This document shows, piece after piece, positions 38,421 through 51,460 of a DNA stretch of 64,000 nt (position 1 is the first letter of the stretch; every line of letters begins with the position of its first letter). The notes under the pieces are model-generated. The model did not search any database. It saw only the letters and a program-made list of their open reading frames with translations, and had not been told where the DNA came from. The translations under genes and the position numbers were made by a program. Source of the stretch: Tubiluchus corallicola (lineage: Eukaryota > Priapulida > Priapulimorpha > Priapulimorphida > Tubiluchidae); NCBI GenBank assembly GCA_030141605.1, contig JAQGDQ010000185.1, positions 1-64,000 on the forward strand, written 5' to 3'.

Positions 38421-39593
38421 GGCCCGTGACACATGGAGAAAGGCCTAAAGCCATAATCCATAATCCGTCAGTCATAAGGCGTCTTCCATCTTCCATAAAG
38501 CAGACGTAATCCGCGGTATGCGCTTTGCTCTGTGTAACTAGCAAGGCCTTTAGCCATAATGTATTTTTGGCGGGATGTGTGAATCAATAATTTATTACCG
38601 TAATTTATTAGTTTACCTGATTCAAAATGAGACAACCACTGGATCCGGTTGCCTTTTTTACATAATGCGGCGTATTAAAAAATTAAGGAGAAACAAACAA
38701 TATGGGCTAGATCCATTTACTGCAACAGGCAATGCGAAGGTGGATCATTTGTCATAATAATATTGCAAAAAAATCAAGAATGATGGTTCAACTAGACTAG
38801 AATGCCCCTCCAATTTTTTTACGAAATTTTGGCACTGACAAAAGATCGCATGGCGCCAGGTTGCACAAGTAACAGGCGAAAAACGACTGTTACTGTTAAT
38901 TATGTTAAACAAAACATTTAATTTTCGATGAAAAAGATGACTACGATCATTCACTGCATTAAGACTAGTACAAAGCCATCAAGGACACTAATAATGTTTA
39001 TTATTACGATATGTATTAGCACTTAGTATAGTATAATGAAACCATACACATCTAGAGCCGACCGGTTGGGATGCCAAAACATTTGTATTAATTGCAAATT
39101 TCATTCGCGTACATTTAAGTAATTTTGCTCATTACGGAATAACAGGTTTCCTTAAAAAAATGTTATGTAAAAACCGTTAATCTGCACCTATCTAATTGAT
39201 TTTTAGTAAAATGTCATGTTTAAAAAATGTTTTTTATTGTTTATAGGATGATTTTGTCATGAATAAATCCTCTGTTACGATATAACTGCATTATGCACCG
39301 TGAAAACCACAAATGCGCTCACTAAGGTGTTAGCGCTGACCAAAAACGCCCTATGACAAATGATATTATTGCCAAATTCATTTCGCAATAAGGCGCCTTA
39401 TGAACTACTCAAAACGGCTGGCGATGAGCCTACTTCGGATTATGTCAAACGCCTTATGGTAGGCGGAAGACGGCAAATGGATTATCTGTGTGGCAGGGAC
39501 CATTGGTTTGCATATGTTCATTTTCATGAGGCGGCTTAATCTCTTCACTGTTTGTGCTTTACGGAATATGTCCAGCTCTGTCTGACACGGGCC
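38421..39593. mobile_element. Non-autonomous Harbinger-type transposon (1173 bp)
   Basis: The left end is GGCCCGTGACACATGGAG; the right end, reverse-complemented, is GGCCCGTGTCAGACAGAG. TAA flanks both ends directly (38418-38420 and 39594-39596), matching the 3-bp TWA target of PIF/Harbinger, whose ends often start GGSCC. Subterminal motifs are also mirrored: CATAAGGCGTCTTCC on the left, and on the right CATAAGGCG and GTCTTCCGCC in reverse complement, with AATCCAT/AATCCGT near both ends. Inside, only short frames remain (38575-38757 plus, ending RRIKKLRRNKQYGLDPF; 38954-38745 minus), too short for transposase. It is probably an internally deleted copy. Confidence 0.75.
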
Positions 39594-39599
39594 TAAAGA

Positions 39600-40465
39600 T
39601 GGTTTAAAGTTGCTTACATAGATGACACATTTACTCAGTAATTTTTATATGTAAATCGGATTCGTTAATCTGTTAATCTAAACGAACTCTGTTAATCTAA
39701 AAATAATAAGCCAAAGAATTTACCTGAAATCGGCAATTACCCAACCTTTAATTATTGGACATTTTGGACAGATATGCTGCAGATACGCCCAGGTAAATCA
39801 CTCACAAGAAAAAAAAAACTTGTGAGTCCGGAGTTATCTGATGCGATAAACATGGAATTAATTTATTAAGTATGAAAAAGTGGTTCCAAGTAACAAAAAA
39901 CCAATTAACAGTTGAAATTAGGAAATTACAGCAGTTTTACAAAAATATGACATGTTTCCAATGGTAGTTTATCTGTTTCTATCTTATAGCAAAAATAGTA
40001 GATTGTTGCATTAATTTGCGCGAGAAAAATAATAGCAGCTACATTAGCAAAACGTACAATTTGGTAGCATCTTGGATAACAAAAATGGTAATTATTACCT
40101 TCATAAGAATAAAAAACGTCAAAGAGAAATAGCTATAATCGTACACGTGTAAATGTGAATAGGAAAATTAGCTCAGGAATGTCAGGTGACTATACCTAAA
40201 GTTGTCTTCTGACATCTGATTGGCTGTTAGGGGGAACATTTAAAAGGGTTAAACTAACAATTTAACTAACATGGCAACTAACAAGACTTCAAAAATGTTC
40301 AGATGTCGTTAGAGCTTATATATGCTTTCCAGCCAAAATTAAAAGACCGTGAAAGCGAAAGTTAGGCAGTGTTAGTGATATGATACTGCAAGAGAAAATG
40401 AATTTTACTAAGCTTTACACAAGTACTTATTTTGTACAAAGTGGTGTATAAATATTATTTAATCT
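39600..40465. other. AT-rich non-coding stretch
   Basis: Nothing recognisable beyond an A-run hairpin-like CTCACAAG...CTTGTGAG at 39801-39828. Confidence 0.45.
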
Positions 40466-40469
40466 GCTC

Positions 40470-40623
<154 letters not shown>

Positions 40624-40629
40624 CTTGTA

Positions 40630-41185
40630 GTGCAAGGACCATTCTTGTTTTACCGCGGACCTAAAAAGCAAAGGTTCGACAAAAGCATATTGCTTGCAGA
40701 AAGCTGTTTCCTTCATTTGCAACTTGCAGTAAAATTTCACTTCGAAGTGTTCTTAGTAGTAGACCATTTGCGTCATAACAGTATAATTCCTTTTGCATAA
40801 TGCAAAAATTTCAATTTAAAGAAATTAAACAGTTTAATATAAAGAAGATATAATCCTGTGATGCTCTTACTGTAAATTCGTGTCATTGCTAAAAAGTGCA
40901 CCAATCAAGGCCCCGGCACTGCTTTTTCTAGGTTATTTTGTTAATTACTCTTGATTAATTATTGTTAAACATAGAAAATATGATTCGTGCATCCTTTCGT
41001 GCTACTGTGTGACCCGGAAGTTTACGATTAATGTATTTATTAACCAATATTACATTAGCCAATAAACGTAATTCAAATGAAAAAAAAACGTGAATAATAA
41101 TGATGATGAAGTTCGCGTAACACAAAATTTAATTAACATCGCGCACGCGGTATAGGTTCTACATGCCAAGTCTGCAGTGACTACG
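40630..41185. other. Non-coding stretch
   Basis: No gene or repeat recognised. Confidence 0.4.
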
Positions 41186-41265
41186 TGCACAAACTATAAC
41201 AGTTTATATCTGTGGTTTTCTTATTACCTACCGCATTCCAGAGTGCAGCAAAGTAGAAGCCACTT
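41186..41265 (+). repeat. Dispersed repeat, copy 1
   Basis: TATAACAGTTTATATCTGTGG...TTCTTATTACCTAC...GTGCAGCAAAGTAGAAGCCACT matches 43923-43997 in order and orientation, with scattered substitutions. Confidence 0.65.
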
Positions 41266-41269
41266 AGTC

Positions 41270-42505
41270 GTTGGAGGCGGACTTGAGCTTACTTATCAGG
41301 AGTAGCATCGCCCTGCCTGTGTTTTTCCAACTGCGCACTAGTATTGTAAAGACATTAAGCTGGCTGGCAGCATAGTGGTTTCTCAAGCTGCAGCATAGAC
41401 TTAAATGACGGCACGCAAGACAATTTAGCTCAAGTCGTAAGTTCCCATGCGAAATATCAGTTTCTGCAGCATCCCATCACCCATTGTTTATTCATCCCTC
41501 CCTCCATTGTTACGCGAGATTTTACGTTGAACTAAAATAAATTAAGCACGACAGGTCATTAACTAACATAAATGTGATTAGGAGCAAAAATGCTCTAGGT
41601 TCTTGTCAATCCAGTTCGCTGAACAGGTCACAGTTTACGGACCCAGTCCCATTCAATCCAGGCCTATGGCCTGAAAAAATTTCTTTGTAAGTTTGGGTGG
41701 ATGAGTGGTGGTAGATGTACTTGCAGACTTGTGTTCGAGGTTAGCAGCTGACACGCCAGGTCCTATATAATATTCGTTATTTATGTGTTGCTAAAGTGTA
41801 AGTCGCTAAGTTGCCCTTTGTGCTAATGTTGCGTGTTAAGTGAGTGCAGACAAATGATCATATAAACAGTAGATATGATAAATGTGGGTACATCTTAAAC
41901 AAGTTTAAATACTCTGCGATACACTGCAACCGAGAGAGTTATTTTCGTAAAATTAAATTGAATGAAACATCCGGTTTGAGATTCAATATGTCCAACCAAC
42001 GCTAAAATCAGAAAATTGGAAATCTATAAAGTTCAAGTCAAACAAATGCAAGCCGCTTTGATGACTATAGATTTAACAGACAGGTCTAACCCATCTGTCA
42101 TAGTTTGTCACTTTTATTTGTTTAGTTACTTGAATAAATCTTGTAATCCGTCTTTCCCTTTTGTTGTGTTTTCGAACAAATCCTTATAGCTACTAAAATG
42201 ACAACGTTGATATGGTGACAAATTTTTCATTGCTTTATTTAAAAATAATCATATTTATATTTGGATTTTTGCAATAGTCAGTAATTACTCATATTGGATT
42301 GTTAAATTTTGTACTCCGCACCCGGTAGTGACGACATAACAAGGCAAACTGAATGCAGGAAATTCATAGAAAAGACTTCACTTCCCTATGCTTCTCATGC
42401 TGGTTACAATGATAGGATAGGAGCTGAGCTGGAAAACACACCTGCCCCTTAGCCCAGCGTATATAGACACCATTGTGCATTGTGCAATGGCTTCTCATAG
42501 GGCAG
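41270..42505. other. Non-coding stretch
   Basis: No gene recognised. CCATTGTGCATTGTGCAATGG at 42470-42490 is a partial palindrome. Confidence 0.4.
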
Positions 42506-42511
42506 AGTCAT

Positions 42512-42536
42512 GGGGGTGGGGGGAGTGAGGGTGGGG
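42512..42536 (+). other. G-quadruplex motif
   Basis: GGGGG-T-GGGGGG-AGTGA-GGG-T-GGGG has four G runs with short loops. Confidence 0.7.
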
Positions 42537-42549
42537 TAAAAACAAACGG

Positions 42550-43785
42550 CATTTCGCCGTCGTTAGGACAAATTTTAATAGTAAAGTTTGTCCAGGCTGT
42601 CGTCCGTATTTAATCGTGGAAAAAGCAAAATCGGTCAATATCAGACTATCAATATTATTGTCAAGCCCAAAATTGATCACTTTTTTGCCATTTGAGTGGC
42701 AGTCAATCTGATTGGCAAAACGATTTTAAACGGCAAATAATTTACTTGTGAGAGATGGTCCATGATTCCCATTTTTTAATCTCATGGTAGGCATTATTAA
42801 CTAGAGGAAGACAGCACAATTTACTGTCTAGCTTTAGTTTTACTGTAACAGTTGTGTTATTAGCTGTAACTATAAAAAAGCAAAAATATAAAAAAAGAGC
42901 ACAGATGAGGTTTCAGTTCTCATCATTGCAAGTTTAAAGCTGCATTTCATTAGTCTTCATTGAAATAATAAAATGCCAGATTTAGTCTTTATTCTAATTA
43001 TTTATAGATGCGGCTGTTAGCTAGCCATTCACAGCGTGACGTGAGCCATTTGATGATTGTGGCAATTTTTTCTATCAGCATATTACTAACCTCAGCAGCA
43101 CATAATTGAAATCAATTTGCTTGCTGCATGCAAAAAACGAAACTGTGCCAACAGCATGGTGACGACGTTATGGGCATTTTATAATCATCATACTTAAAAG
43201 AACAAAACACTCTCCGTGACCTGTTCATTATGTAAGATACTAGAAAAGCTCAGGAGCCCTATGTCAACTCCATGTGATGGCTATTGACAATTACAGTTAG
43301 TATTACTACGTGGATTATTAGCAAGCGACCATGGGCGGAATAACCATGGGCTAAAGTTGGTCCTTAAGTTGGTGAAACTTTTGCACCTAGTTAATTGGCT
43401 TTGAACTCAATGAAAGTGACAATTAATTATCAAGTGATAATATACCGTGGTTTACAGGGTTGTATAAAGCATAAAGACGGCATGAAATCGGTGACGCACC
43501 CAATGACAGTGCTGATAGTGATCATCACGACAATTATGACATAATGATGGCAATAATTGTGAAGGGTAAAAAGAAGCAAGGACGGGAGTGGTTCTACTAA
43601 GGAAAGAGAAAGTAGGAAAGATGAGAGACTTTGGAGAATGTGTCACGATTTGTTAGTGAAATAAGGTTGCATGACGGACAGAGATAAAGACGTAAACAGA
43701 GATAGACAGAATTCAGCACAGAGGAAGAATCAACGCCGTGACGTATGTTCTTTGCCACCCCTTCCCTTTTGATTGGCTATATATG
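42550..43785. other. Non-coding stretch
   Basis: No gene recognised; ACCATGGGC occurs twice near 43330. Confidence 0.4.
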
Positions 43786-43789
43786 TTAC

Positions 43790-43850
43790 AAAATTTTAAT
43801 TAATGTTATATGTTGGGATAAACAATAAATGACTTGATTTGATTTGTGGT
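43790..43850 (+). repeat. LINE-like 3' terminus
   Basis: GGGATAAACAATAAATGACT followed by TGATTTGATTTG has the AATAAA-plus-short-tandem ending usual for animal LINE 3' ends. No coding part is visible upstream. Confidence 0.4.
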
Positions 43851-43869
43851 AGCGTGTAGACGATGACAT

Positions 43870-43997
43870 GGTGAAATGTTTGCCACTTTTACTTCACGCA
43901 GTTATGACTAAGTAGAGCTACTGTAACAGTTTATATCTACGGCTTTGTTATAATTTACGTACAGGGCTGCAGCAAAGTAGAACCCACTCACATGCTG
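43870..43997 (+). repeat. Dispersed repeat, copy 2
   Basis: Contains ATGTTTGCCACTTTTACTTC (43878-43898) followed by TAACAGTTTATATCTACGG and GCTGCAGCAAAGTAGAACCC. The second half matches 41186-41265; the first half matches 44174-44195. Confidence 0.65.
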
Positions 43998-44170
43998 CAA
44001 CTATACTTAAGCTTTCTTTGTAAGTATCATTAGCTTACATGCGTTTCCACGTGCAACTTCATGCAACGCCATCTTTCGCAATACGTTTTTGTGACAGCCT
44101 GTGGACCTTTACATTTTTATTTATTTATTTTTAATTCTTTAATTCAGTGAATCTTGCATTGCTGTAGATT

Positions 44171-44215
44171 TGTGGGATGTTTGACACTTTTACTTCACCG
44201 AACTGTAACTAATTT
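44171..44215 (+). repeat. Dispersed repeat, partial copy 3
   Basis: GATGTTTGACACTTTTACTT plus CACCGAACTGTAACTAATTTACTGCTG matches the first half of the 43870 copy and stops before the second half. Confidence 0.55.
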
Positions 44216-44635
44216 ACTGCTGTTTTTCAGGATTCAAACATTTTCACGACACTAAGCAGAAAACGAGTTGTTGTTTTATGAACTGTTAACGTGAAACTGT
44301 TTATTAACAACAATCCGCTGAGAGTCAAGTCCACGCTGATGGAAAGAACTGTGAAGGCACTTTATAGATGGTTGTTCGTAAACAAGCTACTCTTGAACGC
44401 GTTAATTATTTCAGACTTTTTCATGCATAATAAAATTGTCAATCCGGCAAAAGGGTCACCATTATGAAATAGAAGCATAAGCTTTATCATTTAGCATTTC
44501 CAAACGAGTCAGATAGGTAAAGAACTCAAGAACGTAGAATTAAAAATTAGGTTAGGTTAGGCACCTTGAACTGATGGCACAAATCCACACTTAATTAGAT
44601 TTTAATACCAAACGTGAATGGCAAAAATTGTGAGA

Positions 44636-44705
44636 AAGTTTGAATACAGCCGGGATTTGAGACCCTTAAGCCAAAATATTCCCCAATTATCACCTTTATA
44701 GCTGG
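44636..44705 (-). repeat. tRNA-derived SINE-like piece (same family as 24.5 kb)
   Basis: Minus-strand GGTCTCAAATCCCGG (44665-44651) is a B-box variant followed by GCTGTATTC, as at 24542-24521. TGGCCAGCTATAAAGGTG at its 5' side may be the A-box region. Confidence 0.5.
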
Positions 44706-44802
44706 CCAATCAAACTCAGCATTTCTAATGTGGGCAATTAATTAGAATTTGCTTGTCCAAAAGAGATGTGCTTTAGACTGTCTTGATCACTGGTGAATAT
44801 GA

Positions 44803-44872
44803 TGGCCTAGTGGTCTAAAGCGCTGCCTTGTAAGGAGGAACTATCTGGTTCAAATTCAATTACAAACAGAGA
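44803..44872 (+). repeat. tRNA-like SINE head
   Basis: TGGCCTAGTGGTCTAAAGCG (44803-44822) is an excellent A box, and GGTTCAAATTC (44848-44858) a B box with one mismatch, spaced as in a tRNA. The intervening GCCTTGTAAGGA could form an anticodon arm with TGT in the loop. The acceptor stem does not pair well, so it is probably a SINE head or tRNA pseudogene. It lies about 100 bp from the minus-strand piece at 44636. Confidence 0.55.
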
Positions 44873-44874
44873 AT

Positions 44875-47615
44875 AAGGTTGCAATGGTTCAAGTATACAA
44901 ACAGGCTGAATTGGGATACTATGAAAGTTTTCAGTTGATCACATTTTAATTTTGTTAGCTTGACATAAAGTATCAGCCCTAGCCGAGTTGACATCTAAAC
45001 TGGCAAGAAAGTTAAAAAACTCCTTTTATATCTGTGAATAGAATACCAATGCTTGTTGTAATTCAGCAAACGCACTTGTAGTACGAAAGATTGATCATCA
45101 TTTGAAAAACATTTAGAATAAAAAGTCCTTGCAGGCTTTTGTTTTGGCTTTCTCTGGCAATCATTTACCCAGATGACTAACGAACTTATTATAATGAACG
45201 AATAGTACGTGCGTCCTTCAACAGTGACAATAATATTGTTCTTATTGTATAGCGCATTATAAAAATTACATGTGCATAATGAGTAATTAATAACCATTTA
45301 TCACTGTCAAGTTTTGTGGTCGGATAATTTTTCATAGCGAGTAATTAACCTGCATTCTATACATACGCAAGCGTTTTCTTCTAATAATTATTAATACGTT
45401 TAGAATTTGCCAAGATATAATGTAACCATTTAGTTATTCCGGAAATTTTGTACAGAAAGTTTTTTTTTAAAGTCACATGCAGAGCTGATGATAAACATTC
45501 AAAGTCAAAAAGGTGTTTGCAAGTAAATTAATGTCAGAGTTTGTACAGGCACCAAATTGGTGCATGGTAATAGTTAGCCTTTCTGATTAGGCTCAAATTA
45601 GTATACGTCTGGAACATAATAGGCGGTAGTGATTAATTAACTAATCCAACCTTTCTTATATTCTGTAAGTATACTTTGGCCTACTGTTACACAAAAGTAT
45701 AAAAATATGACTGGCCTTAAGTAAGCTAGCTGATTTAGATTCAATCATTCTAAGACGTTCAAATACAACCATAGAAATACTGCACTAATTTTAAAATAAG
45801 ACGACATTAGCTGTATTTTCCTGATAACTTTGAAATGACCATTTTCTATTTAGCCTTAACGATTTCATGTATATATTGTCCTAGGTATCAACGTGCAAAC
45901 TCTAGAATCTAGACAGTACCGAAACGTTTTAGTTAATTTCGTTTGCGCCTTTGGCAATGTGACACGATAATTTATAGTGTCTTTGCGGTGTCACTGAACC
46001 ATGGTCATTGATTTTTTTGACGCAAAATCATAAATATGAACTCACAATTTGACAAGTAGCGCCTTTATATAGTGTTATAGCTTTTGAACATAGGACAAAA
46101 CTTCGGAGTTAAAAAATAGGCCTAATCTGAGTCAGCGGCCCAAACCAATTTCACCGAGAGTCGTATAATGTTATAAAGTGTGTAACATTGAAACCCGTGA
46201 AAACCTAATGCAATTGTCCCTTCTGCGATGACGCCTCGGTGTATAAAATGTAAGAAAACTGCAATGGTAAAATAAAACTCACATGTATTCTAGCGAAATT
46301 GCTTCGGAATAATCACATTTCCTGATCCATGTAGGGTGATATGATCTATTGAGTTGTGATTACATTTTGGAATAAGGCACCGTGGAGAATCCATTGTTAT
46401 CGCCGTGAAAGCCATACCTGTTCTCCAGGCATAAAAAAGTAATATAATGTGATTACGACACTGAGCAATACTCATGTGTTATTTCACATTCAACATTACG
46501 CAGAACAGTGTCAATAAACAGGAAATATCTGAGAAGCACAAAAAGTAGCTGCAAGTAATGAAAAATTGCACAATTAAGAAAAAGGGAAAGAACGCGACGT
46601 TTCAAATCGCCACTTTGGTTTGCCATCAAATGAAGTACTTAAAACGGAAAAATAAAAAGTCACACAAAAGTACCAAATGTTGGTTTTTTATTTTTTATTT
46701 TATAACACCCAAATACAATTTAGTAATTTGATGTGTTTTTTCCCTTTTCAATCCTTCACCTCACGATAAACAACAACAAATGTTTGTAACGTCGTTTTTT
46801 TCTCTTAACTGTAGGATTTTACATCAGTTGTGCTCATTCTTGTGTTTAGTAATTATATTTGCGTTGTGAAATTGGTACATCAATAAAAACGTGTTTACAC
46901 TCTGTGTACCGAGGTTTGTATATTGCGTGTAAATCTGCATTTTCTTGCAGGAATACCAACATTAAACTATAAGTCAAAGCAATCTACTCTTTGAAATATT
47001 GAAAGAAAACATACTGTTTTTTCAAGAATGATTTAAGTTACTTTATTACGACACAAACGCGATTTCGAGTTTGCGCCACTAGTTCTCCGCTTTTATATGC
47101 TTTTCGCCATTCACTAGTTAGAATTGCACTAGCGATGCATTTCGGAAACAGGTTGCGCAAAAAGCAGGTGCTGTACCTCTCATAGACGTTCGTTTGTGAC
47201 GTAGTGCGCACTTCGAGAGCTCATGCGTGAGCTCAGCAGTTAATTTGAAATTTGAATTTTTGTCTTGCCGAGTTTTAGCACAACACGCTGAATCTCTCAC
47301 AGAATCACTGTACTTCAATCTTCGCTTTTATTTCGCAAACACTGCAACATGCTCATGGAATGTTTGTGCTCCTGAAATTATGTTCATTTGTGATGTCATC
47401 AATAGTTAGTCCGCTATTAACTAAGAGTTTAATTTGTTATTTAATTAACAGAAGTGCTTTTGCAGTACTATTGGTGTTGCGTTAAAACGTAACACTTTTT
47501 ACTGTTCTTGAAAATAGAAATAGGATGTGAAAAATCATCCTGTTTTCCTTTAAGTCCCTTCTGCAGATGGTCTACATTCAGCTTGTCGCTTCTACTTTAT
47601 GTGTTTGTAGTACCA
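44875..47615. other. Non-coding stretch
   Basis: No gene recognised. 47040-47400 has slightly higher GC and two overlapping 60-66 codon frames on opposite strands, without a recognisable domain. Confidence 0.4.
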
Positions 47616-47635
47616 GTAAAAAGTATCAACTGAAG

Positions 47636-47697
47636 GCATTAGTATCAGCATCAGTATCGGTATCACGTATCAGTATCAGCGCCTTTTAAAGTATCAG
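47636..47697 (+). repeat. Degenerate GTATCA hexamer repeat
   Basis: AGTATCAGCATCAGTATCGG, then TATCACGTATCAGTATCAG and a later AGTATCAGTAAG; a weak tandem of (AGTATC). Confidence 0.7.
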
Positions 47698-47699
47698 TA

Positions 47700-50600
47700 A
47701 GCTTATGGGCGCAATGCATTGTTTGTAAATATTCTCAAAATATTTTGTTGACCTGTACGTCTCTAATTATTCTTCTGTTGATGTTATGCATTTGCTTTGA
47801 CTCTAGAAAGTTCGGCAGGCAATTACATAATTTAGGCTTTCATAAGCGCTTTGTTTCATGGTAACATACAACTACAGTTGAACAGCATTTTACCCCGTTA
47901 TTGACTGGTAAAATATTAGCCAGGAGAGTGCATATCTTTCAGCACTGACCAGGAAGTCTTTGCACAAAATTAAGCTAATATTAATTGAGGACCGCTAGGT
48001 TGTTTTCCCGCACAATGCCCCATTTTTCGAGCCACTACAAAAACAAAACGTAGCATAATGCAGCTGGAATTCAAGGCTTGGACTCGCGTAGGATTCCCTA
48101 ATTGCTTTCGCCCTCTTCTTGCTTTCTCTTGGAACGTATTCCAAGGCAAAACACTTATGAGACGGTTAAAAGCCAGCGAGTGAAGCCAGCAAAACAAAAA
48201 GCAGAAGCCGGGATAGGTTTGAAATCGCGCGTGGCTTTTAATCCGGTTTTGTAGTTTTAACGAAATGCTTTAAAATATAAGTCTTTCTGAATTCTAAGAA
48301 CAGTTGTGTATTTTCGTTTGTGCCAAGATTACTTCTCCAGTTTTATTCTGCATTCTCGAAAAGATTTTCGATAACATAGACCTGGAGTCAGCAAGACTGT
48401 GCGAAGATCAGTGACAATGACATTATTGCAATTATTCTTATTTCTTGCACATTTGTAGTCATTTTTCGTCATCGCCATTTCTTGATATATTGCCCTAGAA
48501 AAGTTAAGCTACAGTTGTAAAGCTGTAATTGTAGTTTACTTCGCCGTCTTAGCTTAAGCCCGTTGTACACCAAAGCGTCTGGCTTCCAGGGTTCGCTTCC
48601 AAAATCTTTTATTTCATCACTTATCGACGTATGCGGTTTTATTTCTCGCCCCCATGCTGGACACGGACGCCAGGCGCTTGTCGCTTTGGCGTATCTTGCG
48701 CATTATAATTGCAATACCCAGTTTGTCACATTTAAGATTTCATTACATCACAGGCAGTAGCTTACGAATTACGTTATCAACGCCTTTTGTTATAATTTAT
48801 ATTACTGTCTTTCTTCTGCTACAGTTTACAGACGTCACCAGCATACTTTTGTAGACGATCAGACGGTGTCAGGTTATTTCTGTCAGTGGTAGAGAAGTAC
48901 AATAACTACAAAGAATTATGGATTTTATGAGCCTACAATGACTATGTCAAGTGCAAAAATTCGCGATAGTGCACAAATGTTATTGATTTTCGCGCAGTCT
49001 TGCTGATTCGTGCTCGATATTACCGAAAATCTTTTGGCTGAAGCTGAAAACATGTTACTTGTTGCGCACTACATTTTATGTATATTAACCAAGCAAGAAG
49101 CTCTCATTTCTCTGAAGTTCTTCAAGAATATTGTTGTTTGTCCTTTTCTTTCTCGGCAAACGTCAATATTACCTTTAACGTTGATTTCATAAAATGGTGA
49201 AACCATAACCACCCTAATTACTTTTGTTCTACGTTAGAGCGTTAGGTATCTTCAAACATAAGGGAAATACGGCCCTTTAACACTAAAGCTTTAAATCTAG
49301 CCAGCCTCTTAGGAACAAGAAGAGTCACTGGTCGTGCACTACCATGTTTAACTTTTTAACCTAGAATATTCGTTTGTTGAAATAGGAGTTGAATGAGCGT
49401 TCTAGTGCACCTAACCTATTTGTTTGGCAATAAGCTTTTCTGTGCATATGTTTCAGGTAAGGTGTGAAACAGATTATTCTATAGAATGCACAGGCATTTT
49501 ATGGAGTGCTAACACAGGCCAGGTAAAGTGTTTGAAATAATTTCTTCCACGTTCTTTTTAGTCATCATAAGTAATGCAAAAGTTTTTTATGCAAAGCATG
49601 TAAGTCTACTCTTTCGAATATACTGTTCTTCGGCATTTTACAAAATAAATTTTAGGTAATGTTGAATATAAAGCAAATAGCCAATTGTTTTGATGCAACA
49701 GTTTTGTTCTAGAAAATGTACAAAAGCCATGTTTCGTGTTCTTGCAAATTTTTGTGATAAAATAGGTAACTAACAAACTAACATTTCAATTGAACTTCCA
49801 GGTTACATGATTGTTTCATTCATAGCTGATACCTGCTGCAGAAAGGTTGTGCTTTTGGATCCGGTACAAAGTGCGGGATCCTTAAAACTTGGTCATGTTG
49901 TTGTTGGTGTTATTGTCACATTTTTGTTTGTAGGCTATCACGGGGCACAATTTTCATTGTAGGAAAATGAAATTTTGCAAGAAGATACTTTATTTGATTG
50001 TCAAGACCGTCATGCAGCCGAATTTTTCACTTCTTAATGCAGCCTTCAAATATGCTCTTTAAATGAATAACACCTCTTAAATGGATCTGCCTTATAGGCT
50101 ATTACGTGGTTGGGGTTTATTTCATAATAATGCATCAATGGATTTGTCCCAACGATGCACATTCTGTTTTTTTTAAAAACGGAACAGTAAACACTTCCCA
50201 TAATATTCTTATGGAAACCATTAACTCAGACATAAAAGACGTGCCAGATTCAAGGACATTAGCACTTCAATTCTAGTTGTGTTTCATACAGGATGGATGC
50301 AGAAACACCTGTGCTTAAAATAAAAGAACAATTTTACACTGAATTATTAAAGGGAAGTGAATAAAGCAATGAACACTGTTCTTCTAAGCGATAAAACATA
50401 CCAGCAATTGATCAATCATGTAAACAGTGCGAAAAAGCAACCTCCTCATTGTGGTCCATGTTGCCACCTGTACAAAAGGGAAATAATGATAAAAGGTGAA
50501 CTGCTTGACATACTTTGTGCTGCATGTATACGGATTGTGCAATCTCATAATTATTCTAAAATCGACTATTATATTAGTAGTAGTAGTTATGCCGCTCAGT

Positions 50601-50700
50601 TATATTTGCTATAAAAGTCTTTTAGGCTAATAATAAAACAATTAACTCACCTGTTTACTTGAACTCCTTGCTTAATTTAATACATCGATTAAGCCATTTT
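47700..50700. other. Non-coding stretch
   Basis: No gene confirmed. 48000-48230 is less AT-rich and open on both strands (minus 75 codons, 48197-47970). A B-box-like GGTTCGCTTCC at 48591-48601 may be one more eroded tRNA-like piece. Confidence 0.35.
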
Positions 50701-50707
50701 CTATACA

Positions 50708-50950
50708 ATGCCTAGGTATTGTACGAAAAATCTAGGAAAAATTTGAATTATGTCCATTTTATACTTTACCAAAGCCACTTTTCGCCTTCTGTGTAGATGC
50801 TACCTATTATACAAAAGGTCTTGGACTCTAGACTCTAGATAAAGTGTGAAGCTGCCATAACGAAAACATTTACTTCGCTTTTGTCAAAATGTAGAGATGA
50901 CATGTGTGAAATGCCTAGGAATTATACAAAATGTCTACACGTCTACACAT
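50708..50950 (+). repeat. Degenerate tandem repeat, about 100-bp unit, three copies
   Basis: ATGCCTAGGTATTGTACGAA (50708), ATGCTACCTATTATACAAAA (50797) and ATGCCTAGGAATTATACAAA (50911) are three diverged copies of one phrase at about 90 and 114 bases spacing. TTTACCAAAGCCACTTTTCG and TTTACTTCGCTTTTGTC in between also align. Confidence 0.5.
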
Positions 50951-50954
50951 AGGC

Positions 50955-51390
50955 TGTAACACGAACATACATTCAAATTTATATAAATTTGTAAGGATTT
51001 TTCCCCACACAATAGCTAAATATTGGTCTTATGTTACACTTCTCAGAATATTGTAATTCAGCATGCGTGACAGTCACTGCATACAGTTTTGCGAAAATTT
51101 TAACTACTGTTTTATTAATATTCATAACACGCCTCAACGTCTTTTTCCAGATTTGCAATTGTGCAGCAAGACAATAAAGAAGCGCTAGAAAATGTGACTT
51201 ACCGACAAATGCAAAATAATTTTTTTCTCCAATTTAGTTAAGTTTTTCTGAACGTTAAATATCTAATAATAATAATTACGTTTAGGTCATACTCCAGGGA
51301 TAACACCTTAAGTAACTCAATACTTATTTCCAAGGTGGTCCCTATTATTGCCTCGCATGTTACTTCGATAAACTATTTTTACGTCATTGG
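50955..51390. other. Non-coding stretch
   Basis: No gene or repeat recognised. Confidence 0.4.
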
Positions 51391-51392
51391 TA

Positions 51393-51460
51393 TTACTCGG
51401 TCGGGAGTTGAACGCGCAACCTCCCGGGTGAGAAGCGAGTTACGCCGCCCGATCTAAATA
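51393..51460 (-). repeat. tRNA-like SINE head
   Basis: The minus strand reads GGCGGCGTAACTCGCTTCTC, then CACCCGGGAGGTTGCGCGTTCAACTCCCG. The last part is a good B box with T-arm-like pairing. GC content is far above the flanks. Confidence 0.5.

Noticed and set aside
44551-44566. Short TTAGG run (TTAGGTTAGGTTAGG) like the arthropod telomere motif
   Set aside because: Only about three units; too short to infer the telomere type of the organism.
44995-45297. 100-codon minus ORF
   Set aside because: Looks random (Y, N, S, F rich), with no splice sites or motif support.
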